Assembly: GCF_003121845.1 (NCBI RefSeq) | Contig: NZ_QEWQ01000006.1 | Location: 186,001 to 250,000, forward strand | Origin: Ignatzschineria ureiclastica | GTDB lineage: Bacteria; Pseudomonadota; Gammaproteobacteria; Cardiobacteriales; Wohlfahrtiimonadaceae | Length of the DNA stretch: 64,000 nucleotides | Direction: 5' to 3' | In this document: piece by piece, positions 36,865 to 44,476 of the stretch | Layout of the letters: every line of letters begins with the position of its first letter | How positions within the stretch are numbered: the stretch's first letter is position 1 | Made by a program: the position numbers and the translations under genes | The notes under the pieces: model-generated | Databases searched by the model: none | What the model saw: the letters and a program-made list of their open reading frames with translations, nothing else | What the model was told of the DNA's origin: nothing

Positions 36865-38082
36865 GTGAAAAACCGTGTATTTGGAAGTACGCTCATCATC
36901 GCCGGAACAGCGGTGGGCGCAGGAATGTTGGCCATGCCTCTGACATCGGCACAAATGGGCTTTGGAATGACTTTTGCCCTACTCTTTTTCCTCTGGGTGC
37001 TCTTAACCTTTACGGCACTGCTCTATGCCGAAGTGCATCAATATAGTCCTTATGATTACGGCATTGCCGGCATTACAGAGCAGTACTTTGGATTAACGGG
37101 TAAATTGATCGTCAACTTTGTTCTACTCTTCTTTATGTATGCCGTATTAACCGCGTATATTACCGGTAGTGGCGATCTACTCTTTAGCTTTATACCTGAT
37201 TCTTTCAATTTAGCTCCCGAAAAAGCACAGAAAATTGCTTCGCTCTCTTTTGCAATTCTCTTCGGAATCATTGTTACAATCGGTATCGCGTTATCAGATA
37301 TCACTAATCGCCTCTTTTTTACCTTGAAAGTGATCAGCTTTATCATTCTGCTCTATCTTCTCTTTGGCAAATTTAACGTAACAAATCTGCAATATAAGCC
37401 TACGAATAATCTACTCTTCTTCTCGGCACTGCCAATCTTCTTTATGACCTTTGGTTTTCATATCTGTACGCCGACCATTAATGAGTATCTCAAAGGGGAT
37501 AATCGTAAATTACGAATGGCCTGTTTCTTCGGCTCAACCGGTATTTTTATCATCTACATCATTTGGCAAATGGCAACGCATGGGGTGCTTAAACAATCCG
37601 AATTGATTGCAATCCTCAATGAAACGCCGAACCTCAATGGTTTAATTCAAGCCTTTGAAGTGACTACCGGCAGTAAAACTATTAGTGAAATGGTGCGTAT
37701 CTTCTCGCTTTTTGCCTTAACGACTTCTTATATTGGTGTCTCTTTAGGATTATCGAATGCGGTCAAAGATCTTCTCTCTCACTTTAATATGAGTAAGAAT
37801 AACACCTTAGTGGGCGCAGTAACCTTTATTCCGCCAATTATTGTGGGCTTTACCTACCCCAATATCTTCTTAAGCGCCTTTAGCTTTGCCGGCGTTATCT
37901 TCGCCTTTATCGGCGTTATCTTACCGGTAGCGCTAGTCTACAAAGCACGTAAACGCAATCCACAAGGAAAAGCGGTACGAGGCGGTAATGTAGCGCTTCT
38001 TTTAGCGCTTATCTGCGCTGGTGTAATCATTGTTGTAGGTTCATTCCCTGAGCTTTTAAAGCTCCCTAGTGTCGTAGGCTAA
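36865..38082 (+). CDS. tyrP: Aromatic amino acid permease (TyrP/Mtr, HAAAP family)
   Basis: This is an inner-membrane proton symporter of 405 residues with about eleven transmembrane spans. The N-terminus FGSTLIIAGTAVGAGMLAMPL is the HAAAP signature and closely resembles TyrP of E. coli. Other shared blocks are FFMYAVLTAYITGSGDLL, FGFHICTPTINEYLKGDNRKLR and TTSYIGVSLGLSNAVKDLL. The substrate is probably tyrosine, but tryptophan (Mtr/TnaB) cannot be excluded. It starts with GTG, ten bases after AAGGA. Single gene, followed by a repeat element and terminator. Confidence 0.88.
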   Translation: MKNRVFGSTLIIAGTAVGAGMLAMPLTSAQMGFGMTFALLFFLWVLLTFTALLYAEVHQYSPYDYGIAGITEQYFGLTGKLIVNFVLLFFMYAVLTAYITGSGDLLFSFIPDSFNLAPEKAQKIASLSFAILFGIIVTIGIALSDITNRLFFTLKVISFIILLYLLFGKFNVTNLQYKPTNNLLFFSALPIFFMTFGFHICTPTINEYLKGDNRKLRMACFFGSTGIFIIYIIWQMATHGVLKQSELIAILNETPNLNGLIQAFEVTTGSKTISEMVRIFSLFALTTSYIGVSLGLSNAVKDLLSHFNMSKNNTLVGAVTFIPPIIVGFTYPNIFLSAFSFAGVIFAFIGVILPVALVYKARKRNPQGKAVRGGNVALLLALICAGVIIVVGSFPELLKLPSVVG

Positions 38083-38100
38083 TTTCGACCATTGACTCTA

Positions 38101-38270
38101 TATAGTAATATCGGTTCAAAATAAGCTCATTGAAATGCCGGCGCATCGGCTGATCGAGGTAAGGAAGCCATTCTATCCGGCATCGTGCAAGTATTATTTA
38201 GTACGGTTTGATGTTCTTTTAAAATCCTAGACGAGCTACTTAAAACCTTGCTTAAACCAAATTTACTATA
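38101..38270 (+). mobile_element. MITE-like element (copy F), long form 170 bp
   Basis: Complete copy: TATAGTAATATCGGTTC at the left, CTTAAACCAAATTTACTATA at the right, with internal ATGCCGG and CCGGCAT arms. It carries the extra block TAGTACGGTTTGATG through GACGAGCTACTTAAAACC that distinguishes long forms. It begins 18 bases after the permease stop codon. Confidence 0.8.
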
Positions 38271-38274
38271 CAAC

Positions 38275-38306
38275 AAAAAGGGAAGTTCAATCGAACTTCC
38301 CTTTTA
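38275..38306. terminator. Bidirectional terminator between permease and fnr
   Basis: AAAAGGGAAGTTC and GAACTTCCCTTTT form a perfect stem with an AATC loop. It serves both convergent genes. Confidence 0.85.
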
Positions 38307-38419
38307 TAATCATATCCCTACAATCTAATATATCTATCACTTAAATAGCTTAGACCATTTAGATAGACAAACGATATTTTTAGAGTCACATTACAATCAT
38401 TGCAATAATTACAATAATA

Positions 38420-39133
38420 TTAATGGATCTCTAAATTGACTAATTCCCGTAGTTTTTCTAAATCAAGCAGTTTAATTTGGCGATGGTTTACTTCGATTAA
38501 ACCCTGATCTTGTAGCTTTTTCAATAATCGACTCACTGTTTCCACCGCTAAGCCTAAATAGCTACCGATATCGGCACGAGACATACTCAATGAAAATTCA
38601 GTGGCAGAATAACCACGACGTTTTAAACGCGCAGAAAGACTTAAGAATAACGCAATCAGACGTGCTTTTGCTGGTTGAGAACCAATCATGGTCATCATCT
38701 GTTCATCGCACTTAATTTCATGACTCATAATCTTGAGTAATTGCCGAGAGATATTAGGAATCGTCACCGCAATCGTATCAAGCTGAGTATAAGGAATTTC
38801 GCAAAGGCTCGTTGTTTCTAAAGTCTTAGCACCACAAGTATGAACACCGGAACTTAAAGCATCTAAACCGATAATTTCCCCAGGAAGATAGAAACTCGTG
38901 ACATACTCTGTTCCATCATTGGCGACTTTATAGGTCTTTACTGCTCCTGAACGTACGGCATAGAGTGATGTGAAAGGATCACCGGGATAGTAGATATGTT
39001 TCCCACGTGATAAAGGTTTACCGCGCTGTACGATCTTTTCTAACTTTACAAACTCATTATTTTCTAAACCAACTGGCAAGCAGAGTTGCTGTAAACTACA
39101 GTTCCCACATGCGACTTTAATTTTTTTATGCAT
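38420..39133 (-). CDS. fnr: Oxygen-sensing regulator FNR/ANR
   Basis: FNR is the dimeric Crp-family regulator whose [4Fe-4S] cluster is destroyed by oxygen. The 237-residue protein has the four cluster ligands: Cys9, Cys12 and Cys18 in VACGNCSLQQLC, and Cys100 in SSGVHTCGAKTLE. The cyclic-nucleotide-binding-like fold spans 30-145. The HTH reads MSRADIGSYLGLAVETVSRLL, with the ExxSR recognition motif that selects TTGAT-N4-ATCAA sites. AAAAGG lies before the ATG. Its presence implies anaerobic regulation of respiratory genes. Monocistronic. Confidence 0.96.
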   Translation of the reverse strand: MHKKIKVACGNCSLQQLCLPVGLENNEFVKLEKIVQRGKPLSRGKHIYYPGDPFTSLYAVRSGAVKTYKVANDGTEYVTSFYLPGEIIGLDALSSGVHTCGAKTLETTSLCEIPYTQLDTIAVTIPNISRQLLKIMSHEIKCDEQMMTMIGSQPAKARLIALFLSLSARLKRRGYSATEFSLSMSRADIGSYLGLAVETVSRLLKKLQDQGLIEVNHRQIKLLDLEKLRELVNLEIH

Positions 39134-39673
39134 GCCTTTTCCCTCAAAACAAGATGCTTTTCTACTGTTTATCGTTCATTGATGCCGAATTCTATCATAG
39201 AGCGCGATAAAATAGAGCATTAACCGACTAGAATACGCTTTTGGCTGATTGAAATAGTAGCCACTTTGCTATCCTATTCATCCTTGGGATAGCTTTTTAT
39301 CTAACAATAAGGGCCATTTCAATCCCCAGTAGAAATATCCTTCTTCCACTATTTTAGAACATATTTTCTCAGATTATAACGTCTATTATCGTATTTGTAA
39401 TGTTTTTACGAAAATATATGGTAGAAAAAACATGAGTAACGCTATTCAATCGTGGTTGATAGATAGCCATTTTTATTTATTCATTATGCCTTCAAATTCT
39501 ATATTTAAATATATCGAATTTTTATTCCATAATGGATCCCTAGTCACTATATTACCACGTTTTCCCGCATAAACACTGCCCTCGCTATTTAGATTCTAAT
39601 CGTAAAATAGAAATACTATAAGTTATTTAAATCAATAATGATTGCTGTGATTATTCAATGTCTTAAATAATAT
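39134..39673. other. Long intergenic region upstream of fnr
   Basis: Over 500 bases without a supportable ORF. It contains the fnr promoter (minus strand) and a plus-strand terminator-like hairpin at 39268 that belongs to no annotated gene. The rest is AT-rich with no recognised RNA. Confidence 0.45.
39268..39300 (+). terminator. Plus-strand terminator-like hairpin without an upstream gene
   Basis: GCTATCC and GGATAGC form a 7-bp stem with a 12-base loop, followed by TTTTTAT. No plus-strand CDS precedes it, so it could end a small RNA or an antisense transcript divergent from fnr. Confidence 0.4.
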
Positions 39674-39717
39674 AAAAAGCGTATTGACGCCCCATTAAAA
39701 TCGGTAGTCAATACGCT
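39674..39717 (-). terminator. Terminator of trpE
   Basis: AGCGTATTGAC and GTCAATACGCT form a perfect 11-bp stem with an 18-base loop, followed on the minus strand by TTTTATATT. Confidence 0.8.
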
Positions 39718-39771
39718 CTACAATAAATAGGTATAAGTATCGCGTTAAAAAGCCATATTCTATAAAGTCTA

Positions 39772-41514
39772 TTACGCAACTTTTGCCATAGATGAGGTCT
39801 GCAAGATGGCCATAATGACACTACTTGCTTTATTCTCTGTCTCATCTGCTTCTCGATCGGGGTTCGATTCTGCCACGATACCGGCACCCGCTTGTACTTT
39901 TGCGATACCATCAGCCACATAAGCCGAACGAATCACAATTGCACTATCGAAATATTCCCCTTCCATCGTAGCTTGAATATAACCAATAGCTCCGCCAAAA
40001 CTCCCTCGGGCTACTTGTTCATATCGATAGATCTCTTCCATTGCATAACGCTTGGGTGCGCCGGTTAAAGTCCCCATATTCATCACCGCTAAATAGGCAT
40101 CAATCGGTGAAAGATCATCTCGCAAGCGACCCACAACTTGTGAAACTAAATGCATCACATAACGATAACGATCGACTTTCATTAAAGCTTTAACTGCAAT
40201 GGTCTCAGGATCAGAAACAAGCGCTAAATCCTCTTCTGCCAGATCCACTAACATCAGGTGTTCTGAACGCTCTTTAGGATCATTAATCAAGGTCTCTTCA
40301 GCAAGCTGATCTAGCGCGTCATCAATCTCCCCATTAATCATCCCCCGTAACTTAGTACCGGCAATCGGATAGAGCTCTAATTCTCGACTTTTGGGATCAT
40401 ATTTAAGAGAAGATTCTGGCGAAGCACCAAAAAGCGTAAATTCAGGATCATGAAGATAGAAGAGATAAGGACTTGGATAAGCTGTTTTAAGTGCTCGATA
40501 ACTACTTAAAGGATCCGGACATGGCACTGTAAAAGTACGGGAGGGTACAATTTGCGCTAATTTCCCCGCGTGAATCTGTTCAATATAAGACTCGACTACA
40601 GCTTTAAAAGGTTCTCTATCAGGGATTTGAACACCTTTTTTGGGGTCCATCACACTCCGCATATCCCCATCAGCCTGTGGATAACTCTGTGAATATTGTT
40701 GATGATAAGAGTGCGTATAACCCTGAGTAGAACCTCTGGATAAAGAAGCTAGTCCATTTTGATTCGCTTTTCTGTCCGTAGGGACTGCTTGAATCGTATG
40801 ATCTTCTGTGGATAACTCTGGGGATATTATGGGGAAATCAGTGTGATGACTCATTCTATCGAGGATAGATTGATAATGCTTTAAATGTTGATTAAAAGAT
40901 TTATAACTCTCAAGGCGCGTCGTAATTTCACTCAAAAAGAGTTCTTCATAGCGACTCTCTTTTGTTTGATGATCTACTGTAATCAAGCCTTCTGCAAGAT
41001 AGAGAGAAAGATCTCGTTCTCTACCCTCCTCAGGAATGGTGATTTGATAAACATCCCCGACAAGATCATATCCGAGTAATCCCCCAATAAAGGGAGAAAA
41101 TTCGGGACTTTTAAGCGCTAATAGCGGATCTAAAATAGTCAATACACCTCGTGGGCGAACGGTTGCCTCAAAAGGTAGATCAAATATTGCTTCTTGATCC
41201 TGAAAATGAATTAATTCAGCTTTAAAAATTTCTTGAAGATACGCAAGTAAATATTCTCCCAAAGTTGTGATTGCTCGGACAGTAACATGACTTTTTAATG
41301 CGCTGATCGTAAGCGCTGATTGGGTAATAATCAAACTTTTAAGAGCTCGTTGATCATCAGTACTAGCAGATTCAAAGAGTAGGTAAGGCGCTTGTGGATT
41401 TTGATGCACAAGCTCTGTAAAGAGTGTGCAAGGATCAAAATAGTGATCTGCTGATTTTGTCAGTGATTCTGTAAGCGTGAATATTTGTGAACGATTAAAA
41501 GTAGTGTAAGGCAT
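39772..41514 (-). CDS. trpE: Anthranilate synthase component I
   Basis: TrpE converts chorismate plus ammonia (or glutamine via TrpG) to anthranilate, the first step of tryptophan synthesis. The 580-residue protein has the N-terminal allosteric LLFES element (PYLLFESAS), which binds tryptophan. The chorismate-binding domain includes QIVPSRTF, PYLFYL, FGASPESSLKY, PIAGTKLRG, KVDRYRYVMHLVSQVVG, GTLTGAPKRYAMEEI and GGAIGYIQ. Between them lies an unusual low-complexity stretch (about 235-290, rich in Ser, Gln, Tyr and His). AGAGGAA precedes the ATG. It is preceded by a tryptophan-rich leader ORF and attenuator and followed by a terminator, so trpE is alone; trpG and trpDCBA are not in the window. 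Confidence 0.95.
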   Translation of the reverse strand: MPYTTFNRSQIFTLTESLTKSADHYFDPCTLFTELVHQNPQAPYLLFESASTDDQRALKSLIITQSALTISALKSHVTVRAITTLGEYLLAYLQEIFKAELIHFQDQEAIFDLPFEATVRPRGVLTILDPLLALKSPEFSPFIGGLLGYDLVGDVYQITIPEEGRERDLSLYLAEGLITVDHQTKESRYEELFLSEITTRLESYKSFNQHLKHYQSILDRMSHHTDFPIISPELSTEDHTIQAVPTDRKANQNGLASLSRGSTQGYTHSYHQQYSQSYPQADGDMRSVMDPKKGVQIPDREPFKAVVESYIEQIHAGKLAQIVPSRTFTVPCPDPLSSYRALKTAYPSPYLFYLHDPEFTLFGASPESSLKYDPKSRELELYPIAGTKLRGMINGEIDDALDQLAEETLINDPKERSEHLMLVDLAEEDLALVSDPETIAVKALMKVDRYRYVMHLVSQVVGRLRDDLSPIDAYLAVMNMGTLTGAPKRYAMEEIYRYEQVARGSFGGAIGYIQATMEGEYFDSAIVIRSAYVADGIAKVQAGAGIVAESNPDREADETENKASSVIMAILQTSSMAKVA

Positions 41515-41635
41515 GATTTGATTCCTCTTATTGCGGTTAACTTACTGTTTTATATATGGATATTTTCATCATCCATCATTGATTGAAGGGTTACGGGGAT
41601 AAACCGAAGACTTCATTCCACAATATGAGTGCATC

Positions 41636-41660
41636 AAAAAAGCCCGCATATTGCGGGCTT
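41636..41660 (-). terminator. Trp attenuator terminator
   Basis: On the minus strand AGCCCGCA and TGCGGGCT pair, followed by TTTTTTG. It begins about 24 bases after the trpL stop codon and ends about 120 bases before trpE. It is the terminator expected of a leader-peptide attenuator. The CGCGGG in trpL codons 19-20 could instead pair with CCCGC, giving an alternative antiterminator. Confidence 0.85.
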
Positions 41661-41683
41661 AAAATCTCTAGGTGACTCTTATT

Positions 41684-41764
41684 TTAACTGACACGCCACC
41701 ACGTCCCGCGATATTTCATCACAGGCCACCAACGGCGAAGTGTTGTTAAAATAGTTGAGGTCAT
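41684..41764 (-). CDS. trpL: Trp operon leader peptide
   Basis: A 26-codon ORF preceding trpE. Its product has two Trp-Trp pairs, in RRWWPV (codons 12-13) and GTWWRV (codons 22-23), that is 4 Trp in 26 residues. AAGGA lies eight bases before the ATG. Ribosome stalling on Trp codons when charged tRNA-Trp is scarce would change folding of the downstream RNA and prevent the terminator at 41636. The arrangement matches trp leader peptides of other gammaproteobacteria, although it is nearly twice the length of the 14-residue E. coli TrpL and has two Trp pairs instead of one. Confidence 0.9.
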   Translation of the reverse strand: MTSTILTTLRRWWPVMKYRGTWWRVS

Positions 41765-41807
41765 CTTTAAATTCCTTATAAATGGGGGATTTCTCACTTG
41801 AAACTAG

Positions 41808-41857
41808 TGGTTCCTTTTTTATCGTGACATTCATAATCTCAAGATAAAAAAAGAACC
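41808..41857. repeat. Long inverted repeat in the trp leader region
   Basis: GGTTCCTTTTTTATC and GATAAAAAAAGAACC form a ~15-bp stem with one slip and a loop of about 20 bases. It would be transcribed at the 5' end of the trpL-trpE RNA if the promoter at 41882-41911 is used. Confidence 0.5.
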
Positions 41858-41881
41858 CTGATCGTTTAGAAGTCTTAGGAT

Positions 41882-41911
41882 ATAATTTGCATGTTTTTTG
41901 GAGGAAGTCAA
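41882..41911 (-). promoter_or_regulatory. Candidate trpL-trpE promoter
   Basis: On the minus strand TTGACT, 18 bases, AATTAT. Transcription would begin near 41875 and give a leader of about 110 bases before trpL. No TrpR operator was found around it. Confidence 0.4.
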
Positions 41912-42056
41912 CAAATTCTATTTCTAAGGATCAGGGTCAAGAGCAGAAACTGAGTTTTATCAAGGGATAGCAGTTACAAAAAATCTCGCTACTATCCTAA
42001 AAATTAGAGTGATTTAAATAGGGTCGATTATTTTTAATTCCCTATTCAATATTCTA

Positions 42057-42977
42057 TTATTGGGTAGAAGATGAGGATGCTTTTAATGCTGAAAGAATCT
42101 CATTCGCTTGCTTTTCGATACTGATTAAGCCATTACCTGAAAGATACCAAAGTGTTGGGTCAAGATAGACCACTTTAATGGCTTTGCCCTCTTTATTCGT
42201 TGCTTTACTGACAACATTGCTTTCAAATAGAGATTGATCCATCGGCGTTTGACCAATCGCACCACTACGATCTACTACAAAAATAAGATCGGGTTGAATG
42301 TTATTCAAATAAGCTTCATCCACTGCTTGACGCGCAGGGCGAGCATCTTTATCTTGTTCTGTGGGTTGTGCCGCTTCAGGAGCCGCATTCTTCACCCCTA
42401 AAAATTGATGAATAAATTTTGCCGTTCCACTTGTGGGCGTTGCCATGTAGTGACCATCATTATGGATCATCACAAGCGCTGTTTCAGGCGATTGCGCAAT
42501 TTCAGCCCGCACTTGATCTAATTTGCCATTCAATGCATCTAATGACGCTTTTGCTTCTGATTCGGCATCGACTAATTCAGCTAATGCCAAGATATTTGTC
42601 GCAACAGATTGGGCATAATTATCTGAATCTACTGTGAAATTAAGCACTTTTCCATATTCGCTTAATTCATCAACACGACCGCCTAAGCGAGGAGAGATCA
42701 CGATAAACTGCGGTTTTAACTCTGCAAATACCGCTAAATCAGGCGATTTCATTCCACCACTATTTTGAATATCTTTAAGATCTAAATCTGAAAGATAGGT
42801 TGGTAAATTCTGTATTGGCAACGCAGAGATACTATCCTCTTTACCTAGCGCTTTAAGGGTATCTACAGCACCAAAATCCATGACAATCCCTTTATCCACA
42901 GCCATAGAAGGGGAGATAACAGAGAGTGCTGTCATTAAAGGGAGCATCCAAACACTACGTTTTAACAGAGTTTTCAT
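42057..42977 (-). CDS. Periplasmic siderophore/iron-complex binding protein (ABC transporter)
   Basis: The 306-residue precursor has a signal peptide (MKTLLKRSVWMLPLMTALSV to SPSMA). The mature protein belongs to the FatB/CeuE/YclQ class of periplasmic binding proteins: GIVMDFGAVDTLKALG, DLAVFAELKPQFIVISPR, YGKVLNFTVDSDNYAQSV, and LDPTLWYLSGNGL at the end. These deliver ferric siderophores to an ABC permease. No permease or ATPase gene is adjacent, so it would partner with genes elsewhere. A Fur-like box lies about 250 bases upstream. The longest frame adds nine residues; the ATG with AAAGGAC just upstream is preferred. Confidence 0.88.
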   Translation of the reverse strand: MKTLLKRSVWMLPLMTALSVISPSMAVDKGIVMDFGAVDTLKALGKEDSISALPIQNLPTYLSDLDLKDIQNSGGMKSPDLAVFAELKPQFIVISPRLGGRVDELSEYGKVLNFTVDSDNYAQSVATNILALAELVDAESEAKASLDALNGKLDQVRAEIAQSPETALVMIHNDGHYMATPTSGTAKFIHQFLGVKNAAPEAAQPTEQDKDARPARQAVDEAYLNNIQPDLIFVVDRSGAIGQTPMDQSLFESNVVSKATNKEGKAIKVVYLDPTLWYLSGNGLISIEKQANEILSALKASSSSTQ

Positions 42978-43224
42978 TTTTGTCCTTTGATTCAGCAATA
43001 TCATGGGTTGCCGAGTATTTTTATATATTTTATTAATTATTAAAGAATGTCTTCTTCAAAGAGTAAAATGCTTTTAATAAGCCACCCTTAATCAACGAAT
43101 AGGGTAGATAGGTTTAGCAAGCCTATCTTAGAAATATATCAACGAGATATATTTAAACTTCATAGTTACAGAACACGTCATTAAAGTTTACGTTTTTATT
43201 CTCAATTGACTATTTGTCTCTTTT

Positions 43225-43243
43225 GAGAATGATTCTTATTATT
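43225..43243 (-). promoter_or_regulatory. Fur-box-like site
   Basis: The minus strand reads AATAATAAGAATCATTCTC, matching 15 of 19 positions of GATAATGATAATCATTATC. It lies upstream of an iron-siderophore binding protein gene, which supports iron repression. Confidence 0.6.
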
Positions 43244-43585
43244 ATTGAAAATAATCTGCTTGTCTACTCTTTCTATCAAAAATTTTCATATTTTTTTAAT
43301 AAATCAATGAGATGATTGATGATTACTATCTTTTCATATTCAAAAATTATTTTAAATTGTTCCAATACTGCCCCCTTTTTTCCCTTTCCCTCTGAGCCTC
43401 CCAAGGACTAACCTTATTATTAATGCCTCACCTTCCCTCTCCAATTTCTCTATCGAGGAGCATTAATGATGACTATAAAAGAGTTCCCTTAAGCGAGCCT
43501 TAATAGATTTTTTCAAGGTTGTTATCAACATATAGACAGTATTACCCACAAAGTTATCCACAAGCCATATCCTTCAATTAAATGC

Positions 43586-43614
43586 TTTTCATTCCCTATC
43601 CACGGTGCTAGAAT
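43586..43614 (+). promoter_or_regulatory. Candidate pyrF operon promoter
   Basis: TTTTCA, 17 bases, TAGAAT, giving a start near 43621 and a leader of about 145 bases containing the small ORF and terminator. Confidence 0.45.
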
Positions 43615-43658
43615 ATGTCCAATTTAAATGAATGAAAGTGAAATAGGGAGATTTGCAG

Positions 43659-43706
43659 ATGAAACAAACACGTCAAACTCGTTGTTCACAAATCAATCAT
43701 TCATAA
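43659..43706 (+). CDS. Putative pyr leader ORF, 15 codons
   Basis: ATG to TAA encodes 15 residues (MKQTRQTRCSQINHS). A good Shine-Dalgarno, GGGAGA, lies seven bases before it. The stop codon is eight bases before a terminator hairpin that precedes pyrF. In E. coli, pyrBI and pyrE use translation coupled to transcription near such a terminator to respond to UTP; this arrangement would allow the same. No homology to a known leader is claimed. It could also be a chance ORF with a chance ribosome site. Confidence 0.5.
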   Translation: MKQTRQTRCSQINHS

Positions 43707-43713
43707 GAGGAAT

Positions 43714-43738
43714 AGCCGACAATAGTCGGTTTTTTTTT
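43714..43738 (+). terminator. Terminator upstream of pyrF, likely attenuator
   Basis: GCCGAC-AATA-GTCGGT stem (one G-U pair) followed by eight or nine T residues, 28 bases before the pyrF ATG. A terminator placed before rather than after a biosynthetic operon suggests attenuation. Confidence 0.75.
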
Positions 43739-43765
43739 GGAAAAATAAAATAAAAGTAGATTGTT

Positions 43766-44476
43766 ATGACAAAACCCATTATTGCCCTCGACTTCCCCAA
43801 TTATCTCGAAACAAAAGCTTTTCTAGAGATGATGCCTAAAGGGGAAGAACTCTATATCAAAATTGGGATGGAGCTCTTCTATAACGAAGGACCTATGCTA
43901 GTTGAAACCCTCAAAGCAAGAGGTTATGAGGTCTTTTTAGATCTCAAACTCTACGATATTCCAAACACCGTAAAAAGTGCTATGATCGGTCTTGCTAAAA
44001 TGGGCGTTGATATGGTGAATGTCCATGCCGCCGGTGGAAAACGCATGATGGAAGAGGCGTTAGAAGGCTTAGAGATTGGAAGTGGCAATTCAAAACGTCC
44101 ACGTCTTATTGCCGTTACTCAGCTGACAAGTATGAGTGAAAAAGAGATGCAAGAAGAGCAAAATATTCAGACAAGTCTACTTGAATCTGTGATTCACTAC
44201 AGCAAGATGACCAATAATTCTGGATTAGATGGGGTTGTCTGCTCAGCGCTAGAAGCAAAGATGGTCAAAGAGAACACGCGCGATAGCTTCCTTTGTGTCA
44301 CACCGGGGATTCGTCTAGCCTCTGATGCTGCAGATGATCAACGCCGGATTATGACTCCTTTTGAAGCAAAGAAAAATGGTTCAAGCTATATCGTTGTAGG
44401 TCGTTCAATCACACAAGCGAAAGATCCGTTAAAAGCATATTACACAGTGAAAGAAGAATGGGAGAGAACAGAATAA
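43766..44476 (+). CDS. pyrF: Orotidine 5'-phosphate decarboxylase
   Basis: PyrF decarboxylates OMP to UMP, the last step of de novo pyrimidine synthesis. The 236-residue TIM barrel has [13 protein letters not shown] at the N-terminus, [12 protein letters not shown], and the catalytic [10 protein letters not shown] (Asp59, Lys61, Asp64). Also present are VTQLTSM, TPGIRL and the phosphate-binding VVGRSIT. It is followed by pyrE with a one-base overlap (TAATG), so the two final enzymes are co-transcribed. Its Shine-Dalgarno is weak (AAGTAGA). A probable attenuator precedes it. Confidence 0.96.
   Translation: MTKPIIALDFPNYLETKAFLEMMPKGEELYIKIGMELFYNEGPMLVETLKARGYEVFLDLKLYDIPNTVKSAMIGLAKMGVDMVNVHAAGGKRMMEEALEGLEIGSGNSKRPRLIAVTQLTSMSEKEMQEEQNIQTSLLESVIHYSKMTNNSGLDGVVCSALEAKMVKENTRDSFLCVTPGIRLASDAADDQRRIMTPFEAKKNGSSYIVVGRSITQAKDPLKAYYTVKEEWERTE

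Larger units (their letters stand above)
42978..43620. other. Intergenic region with leader hairpins, Fur-like box and DnaA-like boxes
   Basis: No ORF supported. Two adjacent hairpins lie on the siderophore-binding-protein side: AGATAGG/CCTATCT (43106-43128) and AAATATATC/GATATATTT (43132-43154). A Fur-like site follows. Near 43522-43562 are TTATCAACA, TTACCCACA and the exact DnaA-box TTATCCACA in one orientation within 41 bases. Confidence 0.5.

Noticed and set aside
41765-41950. TrpR operator near trpL
   Set aside because: Only one ACTAGT half site was seen; the second half at proper spacing is missing.
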